This document shows, one piece after another, positions 38,563 to 48,607 of a stretch of DNA of 64,000 nucleotides. The stretch is from positions 58,261-122,260 of the forward strand of contig JAHLWS010000053.1 in NCBI GenBank assembly GCA_019057795.1, written 5' to 3'. The DNA comes from Promethearchaeota archaeon. Lineage in GTDB: Archaea > Asgardarchaeota > Lokiarchaeia > Sigyniarchaeales > SOKP01. The position numbers and the translations under genes are program-made. Under the pieces are notes generated by a model that did not search any database, was not told the DNA's origin, and saw only the letters and a program-made list of their open reading frames with translations. The stretch's first letter is position 1, and each line of letters starts with the position of its first letter.

Positions 38563-38943
38563 GTGGTGTTTATTAAAGAAGACGCAAAGAAAATGGCCGA
38601 TCTTCTAAGAACGGGTCATAAAATGCTAAATTTATCTTGTCCTATTTGTAATAATCCAATTTTTCAAAATAAAGACGGAGTATCTTTTTGTGTAATTTGT
38701 AATAGAGAAGTAATTATGGCAGACAGCGTTTCAGATAAAAATTTTGAGGAAAAAGAAACAATTTTGAACAAAAACACCAAACAAGGCAATATACCAAGCG
38801 TATTAATAACCGTTCTTACTGATAAATTAAATTGGATTACTCAAAAATTAAAGAAAGAGAATCAATTGGATATTATCGAAAAATATTTAAAAATATTATT
38901 TGATCTTTTAAACCTGTTAGAAAAAGCTAAAGGCTTTAAATAA
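38563..38943 (+). CDS. Sjogren/scleroderma autoantigen 1 (UPF0148) family zinc-ribbon protein
   Basis: 126 residues. The N-terminal helix MADLLRTGHKMLNLSCPICNNPIF followed by FCVICNREV matches this archaeal/eukaryotic family: a zinc ribbon with C-x2-C pairs after a conserved M-x-LL-x-G-x-KML. The C-terminal part is a coiled helix. Starts at one of two tandem GTG codons after a GAGG ribosome binding site. Function in archaea is not established. Confidence 0.82.
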   Translation: MVFIKEDAKKMADLLRTGHKMLNLSCPICNNPIFQNKDGVSFCVICNREVIMADSVSDKNFEEKETILNKNTKQGNIPSVLITVLTDKLNWITQKLKKENQLDIIEKYLKILFDLLNLLEKAKGFK

Positions 38944-38974
38944 TTAAAAAGGTATTAAAAGATTTATGTGTTAA

Positions 38975-39084
38975 TGCTTCTGCCGGGATTTGAACCCGGG
39001 TCACGAGGGTGAGAGCCTCGCATGCTTAATCCTTTTTTCTGTATTAAGAAATCAGTAAGTTTGACCGGACTACACTACAGAAGC
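38975..39084 (-). tRNA. tRNA-Glu(CTC) with a 35-base intron in the D arm
   Basis: Minus strand: acceptor GCTTCTG/CAGAAGC, anticodon stem CGAGG/CCTCG with loop CTCTCAC (anticodon CTC), T arm CCGGG-TTCAAAT-CCCGG. The D arm is interrupted between CCGGTCAA and GCATG by 35 bases (plus-strand 39026-39060), which contain a TTAAT/ATTAA stem. Removing them restores the D stem (GTGT with GCAT). The sister tRNA-Glu(TTC) at 57730 is split at the same place. Confidence 0.88.
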
Positions 39085-39332
39085 AAATAAAATATTATAA
39101 AGCCACTGTTTTAATAAATTTTAACTAAATATTAAATTTAATTAAAACAATTTTTAGTCTTATTATATAGATTAAATTCAGTTAAAAGAGCCGAAAATCA
39201 ATTGAATTACCATACAGATTCAAATTATTGACGATTGAAAGAAGCACTAAAATAAAAAAAATAATATATATTAAGTAATATTAAAAAAAGAAACATTAAT
39301 TAAATTGCATTCGATATTTAGCTTTTTATATA

Positions 39333-40382
39333 TTACATTGAAATTTGAAATTCATTTGTTATGAAGATTGGTTTAAGTAAATTTACATAGTGGTCTCTAA
39401 TAGAATATTCTGCGATCTTAGTTGCGTCTGAAATTAGTTTTTGAGTTAATACGGCTTTTTGGTTAAACTCTCTAGATAATAACTTATCAGCTAAATATAT
39501 TACAGCCCCAGTTAAAATAAAAGGATTTCGGCCACCTCGATGCCATTTAGTCAAGCTATTTAGAATCCTTCTGCATTTACTTGTTAAATTGCGTTTATAA
39601 TCTTCTTTTGACCAATGATTTCCTTTTTTAATTAATCTATCATCCAAATTTTTATGATTTATAATACTATCTATTAATCTAATTAGGTAATCTTCACTTT
39701 TATGTGGGATTGCATTGCTATTCAAATGAAATTTATATCTTATTCCATCTCTCAAAATTAGCCTTGGATTAACTCTATGACCAAAATTTTGAAAGGCATT
39801 AGAAATTTCATTTATTGTAACTGGGGCATTATGATACTCTTTACGAACAGAATAAAAAATACAAAATGCGATCAAAGAAATATTATTTATGATTTTTTGC
39901 TCATTTTTAACTATCTTTTTATAATAATACGCAGCGTTGTTTCGGATATTTTTATTTAAATTAAGGTAAATAGATATCTTATTCAAGATATTGAAGATTC
40001 TATATTCGGTTTCATGATTTTTAATCCTTAGAAATTGAGCATAGTTTTTCTTTAACCTTCTGTATAATTTCTGCTCATCAGGCGGCAATAATTTTCCTGT
40101 TTTATCTTTAAGATATTTTGACTTCTCATAATCCATAAAGGTCCCCAATCCCCCAATATAATCTGTTCTTTCTCCTAATGCAACATACTGTTTATTCATG
40201 TTATTTTTTACATTGGTCGCATTAAAGATGTATGACGAATCCTTATAAATTTTATCTAATACTAAACCACATTCCTTACATGTCATTTCGAATGAGTTTG
40301 TTATGACACTACCCCCACATTCAGAGCATTTTTCATAAACTTTACTCTCTTTTGTATTATTTACCAAATTTAATTCACACAA
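39333..40382 (-). CDS. Divergent second TFB
   Basis: 349 residues with the same plan as TFB. The zinc ribbon has Cys19/Cys22 and Cys35/Cys38 (CSEC and CKEC). A linker with YVALGERTDYIGGLGTF follows, then two cyclin-like repeats (about residues 105-215 and 230-340), the second with GGRNPFILTGAVIYLADKLL. It is longer and far less conserved than the TFB at 15645, especially in the reader/linker. It is likely an alternative initiation factor used for a subset of promoters or under certain conditions. Confidence 0.85.
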   Translation of the reverse strand: MCELNLVNNTKESKVYEKCSECGGSVITNSFEMTCKECGLVLDKIYKDSSYIFNATNVKNNMNKQYVALGERTDYIGGLGTFMDYEKSKYLKDKTGKLLPPDEQKLYRRLKKNYAQFLRIKNHETEYRIFNILNKISIYLNLNKNIRNNAAYYYKKIVKNEQKIINNISLIAFCIFYSVRKEYHNAPVTINEISNAFQNFGHRVNPRLILRDGIRYKFHLNSNAIPHKSEDYLIRLIDSIINHKNLDDRLIKKGNHWSKEDYKRNLTSKCRRILNSLTKWHRGGRNPFILTGAVIYLADKLLSREFNQKAVLTQKLISDATKIAEYSIRDHYVNLLKPIFITNEFQISM

Positions 40383-40616
40383 ATTAATCGTTATAATTTA
40401 AGTAATTTAGAAACCCTTTATCTCGATTTTGTAGAATTTTTATTGTTTCCAATTGGAAAATAATTCCATTAAAATATATAGAACCTCTATAGCGAAGGGC
40501 TGAGGGATTATTGGAAGTAAAAAAAAATAATAGCATTTTTTAACTTTTAATTTATACTACATTTTACATCAGATTTGTTATTCTTAAAAAAAATCATTTT
40601 AAAAAGAGATATTTCA

Positions 40617-40868
40617 ATGAGTCAATCTCCAAACAAACTCGAAAAAATAAAAAAAATAACTTCAAGCCACAGTAATTTGTTTAAAAGAATTTTCAAAGAA
40701 TTAAACCTTATTATAAAAGGGAAGAGAGAAATTATGTATTCCGATATTATTAATCTGATTATACGAGAAGGTTATAAAGGAGAAAAATATAATGAAATAA
40801 TTTTATGGTGTAATTATAATATAAGACAAGGGAAATATATAGTTGTAATTGAACAAATAAAGCTCTAG
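40617..40868 (+). CDS. Hypothetical small protein
   Basis: About 83 residues from the ATG at 40617, which has AAAGAGAT upstream; the frame is open for 14 more codons but those lack a ribosome binding site. Helical, basic, with SQSPNKLEKIKKITSSHSNLFKRIFKEL and a second part GYKGEKYNEIILWCNYNIRQGKYIV. The second part vaguely resembles a winged-helix or effector segment. No family assigned. Confidence 0.45.
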   Translation: MSQSPNKLEKIKKITSSHSNLFKRIFKELNLIIKGKREIMYSDIINLIIREGYKGEKYNEIILWCNYNIRQGKYIVVIEQIKL

Positions 40869-41136
40869 AAAAATCTTTGAAATTAAATAAAGAAAATTTA
40901 AAGAAGTTTTATGTATTAATAAATAAGGTTAACTTGAAAATTGATTTTCATTTTATTCTTTACTCTTTTAAATTGCTAAGAAATGAAAACTAAAATAAAA
41001 TTATAAATGTGTAATTATATTAATATTTAATAATATTATTATATAAAGACCAAAGCGATCTTTCTATATGTATATAATTTAATAATAATATGTTTTTTCA
41101 GCCTTTTAAATAGCAAACTTTAATGAGGATTTTTCT

Positions 41137-41817
41137 ATGGTTAGATGGACGGCAGATCATAATATATATATAAAAATACTCTATTGGGGTATGGGGGGAT
41201 CAGGAAAAACAACTATAGTAGACACATTATATAGATTAACTAAAGAACAAAAAAAAGATATTACTCCAACTGGAAATCTAACTAAAATTTCTATGGCAAG
41301 CGGGTCAACATTATATTTTGATAGAGGTATTTTTCAATCAACTAAACAGAATAAAGTATATTACCATGTCTATACTGTTGCTGGGCAGAGCAGGTTCTCT
41401 CCTTTAAGAAAAAAGATTTTCAAGGGTACAGATGGGGTTATTTTTGTCGTTGATTCACAAACACATTTTTTTGAAGATAATATTGAGTCCCTAAAAGAAT
41501 TAAAAAATATTACAAGGGGTAGGTTAATTAAAGAAATTCCCTTGATAACAATGTTAAATAAGCAAGACCTTAGTGAAACTATTGGAGAAGAAGATTTTAA
41601 ACAAGTTCTCAAGGAGGAAAAACTCTGGTATGAACCTGATCATGAATTATATATTTGGAATCCCATAATATACAAAACATGTGCATTATACGACAAGAAA
41701 ATAGATGTTTATCGTAGTTTCACCGAATGCGCAAGAAGAACGGGGCTATATCAAATATATGGGGATGGTAAAGCACCTGTTGGAAATAATTTTAGCAGAG
41801 ACCTCCCTGAATTTTAA
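41137..41817 (+). CDS. MglA/Arf-like small GTPase
   Basis: 226 residues. G1 is GMGGSGKTT (18-26), G3 is TVAGQS where Ras reads DTAGQE, and G4 is NKQD with G5-like TCALYDKK. The AGQ with no Asp before it and the long insertions resemble MglA-like prokaryotic GTPases. A C-terminal extension (about 35 residues) has no lipidation motif. Such GTPases work with roadblock proteins, of which several are in this window, though none is adjacent. It stands alone on the plus strand. Confidence 0.85.
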   Translation: MVRWTADHNIYIKILYWGMGGSGKTTIVDTLYRLTKEQKKDITPTGNLTKISMASGSTLYFDRGIFQSTKQNKVYYHVYTVAGQSRFSPLRKKIFKGTDGVIFVVDSQTHFFEDNIESLKELKNITRGRLIKEIPLITMLNKQDLSETIGEEDFKQVLKEEKLWYEPDHELYIWNPIIYKTCALYDKKIDVYRSFTECARRTGLYQIYGDGKAPVGNNFSRDLPEF

Positions 41818-42176
41818 AAATAGATACGAATATTCAATTTTTTCTTGTCATGCTAATAATTACATTTTAATCAAAATTTAATAAAAAGGAAAAAATTCTC
41901 ATTTTTTAAATAGGTATAATGCGTTTTATTTTTAAGAATTATTAAATAAAATTTATTATTCAAAGGATACCAGGATTTCCCTAAGGTTATAAAAATTCAA
42001 TGAAAATAACTAACATACATGACCTATTAAATTTAGGAATGAAATGTTATAGTTACCTTGAGGATTATAAGAACCAAAATCTCTTAAATATAAATTTTCC
42101 TATAATTTAATAATTTATATAAATTCTTAATCATTTTATCTAACATAAACCAATATTATTTTATGTTGAAATAGTT
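41818..42176. other. Intergenic region
   Basis: About 360 AT-rich bases. A 36-codon open frame (42000-42110, starting MKITNIHDLLNLG) is the only coding hint and lacks a ribosome binding site, so it is not called. Otherwise I see nothing definite. Confidence 0.4.
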
Positions 42177-42359
42177 ATGGGAGTTTATAATAGCATAAAA
42201 GGAGAATTACCTAACCAATTTTCAATTTTTCAGTTAATTAGTATTTTAGGAGTAGATGCTCAAGAAGTACGTAAGGTCAGAAATTTATTAAAGCAATTTC
42301 ATAATAAAGGTTTTATTAAAAGACTCTCAAAAAATATGTATGAAAAAATTGAAAAATAA
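42177..42359 (+). CDS. Small winged-helix-like protein
   Basis: 60 residues with a helix-turn-helix outline: QFSIFQLISILGVDAQEVRKVRNLLKQFHNKGFIKRL, then a short wing ending in YEKIEK. The size suggests a bare DNA-binding domain. It is convergent with the GTPase operon, 8 bases away. The call rests on composition only. Confidence 0.45.
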   Translation: MGVYNSIKGELPNQFSIFQLISILGVDAQEVRKVRNLLKQFHNKGFIKRLSKNMYEKIEK

Positions 42360-42367
42360 ATAAATTA

Positions 42368-42976
42368 TTAATTTGTTATACTCATTTTTAAAGTTAATTG
42401 GGGAAAAATAAAAGTTATAACCCGATTAAAAGAATCTAATACTCCTTTTCCTTCAATTGCGATTGTCTTATTAATAGAAATAAACTTAAACATATTGAAA
42501 TTTATTTCACTTAAAAACTCGTATTGGTTTAATTTTTGAGGATCTTCTATATCGTATTTATTAAATGAAATAACTATGGGAAGGTTATAAAATTCATTTT
42601 TAAACATAGTTTTTAATTCATTCCATGATCTCAAATTATGTTGTAAACATTGAGCTCTTGAATCAACAACAAAAATTAACCCATCAACACCATTTAAAGT
42701 AGCGGGTCGGGTGCTTGCATAAAAGTCTTGACCGGTAGCAGAATAAATAAGAAATTTTAAACTCCATTCTGCACCCTTAAATTGTAAAACACCAAAATCA
42801 AACAATAAAGTTCTCCCAACGGTACTATCAATAGAATGTAGGTTTTCCTCTTTGTTGAAATAAGAAAATAATTGTTTTATTGATGTCGTTTTTCCTGACA
42901 TGGCAGGACCGTAATATACGATTTTAACTTGCAAATTTTTTTTCTCATAATCATATATCAAATTAATTAACCCCAT
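42368..42976 (-). CDS. MglA-like small GTPase, third gene of a roadblock operon
   Basis: 202 residues with clear GTPase motifs: G1 GPAMSGKTT (23-31), a switch-I threonine in STVGRTLLFDFG, G3 SATGQDF, and G4 NKYD. The STVGRTLLFDFG and TGQ pattern is that of MglA, the polarity GTPase of bacteria, and its archaeal homologues. It is co-transcribed with a tandem roadblock protein and an unknown protein, overlapping the latter by 10 bases. The roadblock protein is the likely regulator. Confidence 0.9.
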   Translation of the reverse strand: MGLINLIYDYEKKNLQVKIVYYGPAMSGKTTSIKQLFSYFNKEENLHSIDSTVGRTLLFDFGVLQFKGAEWSLKFLIYSATGQDFYASTRPATLNGVDGLIFVVDSRAQCLQHNLRSWNELKTMFKNEFYNLPIVISFNKYDIEDPQKLNQYEFLSEINFNMFKFISINKTIAIEGKGVLDSFNRVITFIFPQLTLKMSITN

Positions 42977-43863
42977 AAAGATTGCATACTATCTAGGGCA
43001 TTGACTTTTTTCCCATTTTCAATTAAAATTGAAAAGTCTTCCCCCCATTCTTTATTAATAAAAGATATTATTCTATCAATGGGAGCGTCTTCATAATCTA
43101 TAGTTTCTAAAAGAGTTTTACTCCCAATTTGCGTTTTCATTTCTATGTTATTTAATAGATTTAACCTAGATAAAATAGAAAATGCTCGTTTAGAACCTGA
43201 ATAAAAATTTTGAATCTCTTTTTTAAGGATATTCTTTTTCAATTCTTCTTTTTCTCTATTAAAATCTAATAAAACATCTATTAAATCTTCATCAATTTCT
43301 TCAGATTTAATTTTCCCTAATAGAACTCTTTTCATTTTGATGATGGCTTTCTCAGTATCTTGGGAAATCTTTTGTAAAATACCGTGTTCAAATTGAAGAT
43401 CAAGTAGTTTCCAATTTATGCCCACTAATTCGATAGAAAATGAATTAGAAAAGAAAGCAATACCCAAAAAACAATTAATTTTTTTTTTAATGCTATTAAT
43501 AAACTGACGAATCTTATCTTTTTGCTCAAGTATTTCAATTCCAATTAACCAAGAATTAAAACGCTTAAATTGATTCAGAGCTTTGAGAGCAACACTAGTA
43601 GGACATCGTATATATATTTTTTGAGTATTATAATCAATATTTTCATTCATTACTAAGTCATGATATTCTGTGATAGAAATAAAATCTGTATAAAAAATAA
43701 ATTCTTTCCGAAAATGAATCAATTCTGATAAATCTATTAAAAAATCATCGATTTTCTCTGCGTTATTACCATAAACGATAATTGGGATTCTATTTAAGAT
43801 AGTATAAAGTATTAGCGTTGTATCAGTTGTTTTTAATTTTTCCAATAACTCAAAAAAAATCAT
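42967..43863 (-). CDS. Unknown protein between a roadblock protein and a small GTPase
   Basis: 298 residues, not recognised. The N-terminal 90 or so look like an alternating alpha/beta domain (TTLILYTILNRIPIIVYG, then IYIRCPTSVALKALNQF). The middle is helical, and the C-terminal part (LLETIDYEDAPIDRIISFI) is short and acidic. Being sandwiched in the operon with an MglA-like GTPase makes it a candidate partner, for example a regulator or effector, but that is inference from position alone. Confidence 0.65.
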   Translation of the reverse strand: MIFFELLEKLKTTDTTLILYTILNRIPIIVYGNNAEKIDDFLIDLSELIHFRKEFIFYTDFISITEYHDLVMNENIDYNTQKIYIRCPTSVALKALNQFKRFNSWLIGIEILEQKDKIRQFINSIKKKINCFLGIAFFSNSFSIELVGINWKLLDLQFEHGILQKISQDTEKAIIKMKRVLLGKIKSEEIDEDLIDVLLDFNREKEELKKNILKKEIQNFYSGSKRAFSILSRLNLLNNIEMKTQIGSKTLLETIDYEDAPIDRIISFINKEWGEDFSILIENGKKVNALDSMQSLWG

Positions 43864-43872
43864 TTTTTCACC

Positions 43873-44889
43873 TTATCCTTTGATAATTAATTCACCTAGC
43901 ATAGTCTTAATATCAAAGGGCCTTTGATCCTGAATTTCAGACGCTTTCTTAATAAGAGAATGTATTTTGTTTGAGAATTGCGGAATAATTAATCGTATCA
44001 AACCTAGTTTTTGTCGAGATTTACCCATCTCAGTACTAAATATTGCTTTTCCCAAACCATGTATAAATTGAAATGAGTTTTCACAATCTAATAGTATATT
44101 CTCCGCATTCATCTTTTTAAGCAACCAAGCGCACCTATTTGCTGTTTGAAAAAGTGAATAGCTCATTGCAGAGATATTATCTAAATTTTTTTCCTTATCA
44201 TTGGTGTTTTTCAAAATTTTTGATGCAATAAATCCCCCTTCTATGGTAATATGTGCGTATTTTAAATCAGGAATTGCAATAGAAAAATTGCTTAAAACTT
44301 TTCTTAGCTCCATAGATATATTTTCTGATAAATTTAACGAAAAGGAAGACACTTTATAATTAAAATTCTCATTCTCTTTAACATTGAAGCCTTTTATTAT
44401 GCTTTGAATCCGTTGTTCATCAAATTGAACTAATGGTGGTTTAAAAGATTCGCCAGAAGTAATGAGAGTAGTTTTGATCTTTTTTAAACATTCACTAGTT
44501 TGTAAAAAAATCCCCCCTAAATTTGTATTTGGCTGAGCTGTAATTGCTATAAAAAACTCGTGTTTATTATCGAGAATTCCTTGCTCTTGCAAAATCCTAT
44601 TCAAAGAATAATGTATCGGACTATTAAGAGGAGCTATTAAAATTTTTGCTTTCTTTCCCTCTATTAAGATATATTTTAAATCGTTTGGATGCAAATGTAT
44701 TCCAACATTAAAGATCGCACTAGTGGCAGAACTAACATTAAAGATTTCATCTTTAGAAAACCAAACTCCGGCTGACTGAATTGGATTCCCATCTCTTTGA
44801 GTTAAAACCGCATTTTCTACTCCTTTCAACTGTTTTATTTGATCCAGGTGAATACCTATCTTTTCTCTTAAATCCATTTTAATTCGCAA
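43873..44889 (-). CDS. Tandem roadblock/LC7 protein
   Basis: 338 residues containing two roadblock-like halves. The first, about 8-125, has LDQIKQLKGVENAVLTQRDGNPI followed by LHPNDLKYILIEGKKAKILIAPL. The second, about 170-335, has FSIAIPDLKYAHITIEGGFIAS. Each half has the alpha-beta-beta-alpha-beta order of the fold. A single chain with two copies could form an intramolecular version of the MglB-type dimer that regulates MglA. First gene of the operon. Confidence 0.7.
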   Translation of the reverse strand: MRIKMDLREKIGIHLDQIKQLKGVENAVLTQRDGNPIQSAGVWFSKDEIFNVSSATSAIFNVGIHLHPNDLKYILIEGKKAKILIAPLNSPIHYSLNRILQEQGILDNKHEFFIAITAQPNTNLGGIFLQTSECLKKIKTTLITSGESFKPPLVQFDEQRIQSIIKGFNVKENENFNYKVSSFSLNLSENISMELRKVLSNFSIAIPDLKYAHITIEGGFIASKILKNTNDKEKNLDNISAMSYSLFQTANRCAWLLKKMNAENILLDCENSFQFIHGLGKAIFSTEMGKSRQKLGLIRLIIPQFSNKIHSLIKKASEIQDQRPFDIKTMLGELIIKG

Positions 44890-46701
<1,812 letters not shown>

Positions 46702-46777
46702 TTTATTTAAATCTTAATTACTTGGAGTTTGTTATAAGAGTTATTAATTAGCTTTCAATCCTTTTTTTTATCATAAT

Positions 46778-46879
46778 GGGCCTGTAGATCAGTAGCAGAT
46801 CGCTTGACACATAATTAGCAATTAGCTTGATGCGAGATTTGCACTCAAGAGGTCACGGGTTCAATTCCCGTCAGGTCCA
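46778..46879 (+). tRNA. tRNA-Ala(TGC) with a 30-base intron, downstream of 16S
   Basis: Acceptor GGGCCTG/CAGGTCC, D arm GATC-AGTAGCA-GATC, T arm ACGGG-TTCAATT-CCCGT. The anticodon arm (CTTGA/TCAAG) is split. Removing bases 46809-46838 gives loop CTTGCAC with anticodon TGC. The intron would then lie between positions 32 and 33, not the canonical 37/38. A second CTTGA at 46826-46830 allows other boundaries. 16S followed by tRNA-Ala is the usual archaeal order, but the 23S that normally comes next is missing. Confidence 0.85.
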
Positions 46880-47064
46880 CTTTTTTCTTGTAAGATTGAT
46901 AAAGCGATATAAAAATCTTTTACTTTTTTAATTTTTTATTATTGTTAAGATAAAAAGCTCAAAAAACAAATTCAAATTTTTATTAATAAGACATAATCTT
47001 ATTTTATTAAACTGTAAAATCAGAACTTTTTTTAATTATTCTTTATATTCTATGAATAACAACT

Positions 47065-47220
47065 ATGAAGTTTATAAGTTATTTTGTGATCATCATTTTA
47101 TTTCTATTTCAAGATTTAACTCCAGAACAAGAAATGTTTAATTTCATATTAGTTTTCCTTGGGATTATTTTGTTAATCGTTATTTTAGTGTATATTTTGT
47201 TAACTTCAAGGCAAGAATGA
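47065..47220 (+). CDS. Possible small membrane protein
   Basis: A 51-codon frame from ATG to TGA encoding two hydrophobic stretches (ISYFVIIILFLF and FILVFLGIILLIVILVYILL) separated by QDLTPEQE, with a short polar end (SRQE). Such a clean two-span pattern is uncommon by chance, but there is no clear ribosome binding site. It lies between tRNA-Ala and the convergent YchF-like gene. Confidence 0.4.
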   Translation: MKFISYFVIIILFLFQDLTPEQEMFNFILVFLGIILLIVILVYILLTSRQE

Positions 47221-47226
47221 TTCTTT

Positions 47227-48438
47227 TTATTTTGCTGATACAATTTTAATGACATCATTATGTCTTAATTCATAATTCTCTCCTAATCTCTTTTTGGTTC
47301 TCGCATCAATACCAAAAATAAAATGGTCAGCTAAATCAGTATGAATTTTATCGCGAACAAAATTCTTTAATAAGGTACCTTTTTTGACGAGGAAAGCATC
47401 TGGTAGAACATTCCCATTGTTATCTGTATATTTATTAATATCCGAAATGGGGTAAACACAGATTTGATTTAAAATGTTAAAAACAGCAAAATTTAACGCT
47501 TTTTGAATCCCCGTTTCTTTAAACGGGTTAAGAATTATCTCTTGTATCTTATTTAACATCTCTAATTCTTTTTGGCTTAAATTTTGATCACCCAAGATAT
47601 TAAAATTATCTGAACCAGGCAGATAAACAACCTTTTTCTCTTGGTGGTATTTTCTTAAAAAATATTCAGCTAAAGCACTACAAGGAATAACTTCTCCATC
47701 AAGTTTTTTCTTTAATTCAACAAAATTTTCCATACCATTTTCTTTATCAATTTTATTAGCTAAAATAAGAATAGGTTTTGAAAGCTCTCTTAAATTTTTC
47801 GAAAAAATTAAAAGCTCATCATCTGACCACGATGAAGGGTTTTTATCTTCTAAATTTGATTTTTTTAAAGCTAATCCAATTTGATGCCTTTTAACCTTTA
47901 TTCCTGAGAGCCTTTTATATAATTCTTCAACAAATTTTTTCTTTTCCCTAGTAAATAAATTTAAGAATTTACTCCAATCTTCTCTTTCTAAGATTTGTTT
48001 AAACCACAGATTAATTTCATTTTCAAGGAATATTATATCTTCGTAAGGGTCATTTTCACCAATTTTTATTCTTTTCCCGTTTTTATCGAGAGAACCGCTA
48101 ATATCAACAATATGGATAAGAATATCCGCTTTACTTAAATCGTTAAGGAATCTATTTCCCAAGCCTTTTCCCTTATGAGCGTCAGGAACTAAACCAGCAA
48201 CATCGAGCACATTTATGGGAATAAAACGATTACCAAAGATGCAATAAGAATTTTTTGGATTATCCTTGACATTTAATTCTTTACAAACACATTTTAACTT
48301 TATATATGCCACTCCTTTATTCGGCTCAATGGTTGTAAAAGGTAATTCACTCACTTTTGCGTTTGTTAAGCATGCTGCATTTAAGAAAGTTGATTTTCCA
48401 GCACTTGGTTTTCCAATAATCCCTATTAAAAAATTCAT
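47227..48438 (-). CDS. YchF/OLA1-like GTPase with C-terminal TGS domain
   Basis: 403 residues of the Obg-related translation-factor GTPases. G1 is GKPSAGKST (9-17), G3 is DVAGLVPDAHKGKGLGNRF (typical Obg/YchF switch II), and G4 is ANKID. A helical insertion follows G3, as in archaeal YchF-like proteins. The last 80 residues end in a TGS-like fold (HTDLADHFIFGIDARTKKRLGENYELRHNDVIKI). Probably binds ribosomes or a translation factor. Confidence 0.9.
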   Translation of the reverse strand: MNFLIGIIGKPSAGKSTFLNAACLTNAKVSELPFTTIEPNKGVAYIKLKCVCKELNVKDNPKNSYCIFGNRFIPINVLDVAGLVPDAHKGKGLGNRFLNDLSKADILIHIVDISGSLDKNGKRIKIGENDPYEDIIFLENEINLWFKQILEREDWSKFLNLFTREKKKFVEELYKRLSGIKVKRHQIGLALKKSNLEDKNPSSWSDDELLIFSKNLRELSKPILILANKIDKENGMENFVELKKKLDGEVIPCSALAEYFLRKYHQEKKVVYLPGSDNFNILGDQNLSQKELEMLNKIQEIILNPFKETGIQKALNFAVFNILNQICVYPISDINKYTDNNGNVLPDAFLVKKGTLLKNFVRDKIHTDLADHFIFGIDARTKKRLGENYELRHNDVIKIVSAK

Positions 48439-48607
48439 TATTTAATACTAGAATTCCAATTTCTTAAAATTTATTTATTTTTCTCTTGTTCATTGTATAA
48501 TTTATTAATATAATATCAAATTTATCATAGTTCTTTTTTTAACCATAACAACTGCATCTTTTTCGCTATTTTTAACCGTTATTAAATTGGTAGAACTCTG
48601 ATTTTCC

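Noticed and set aside
42000..42110. 36-codon open frame between the GTPase and winged-helix genes
   Set aside because: Short, no ribosome binding site and no hydrophobic or motif pattern.
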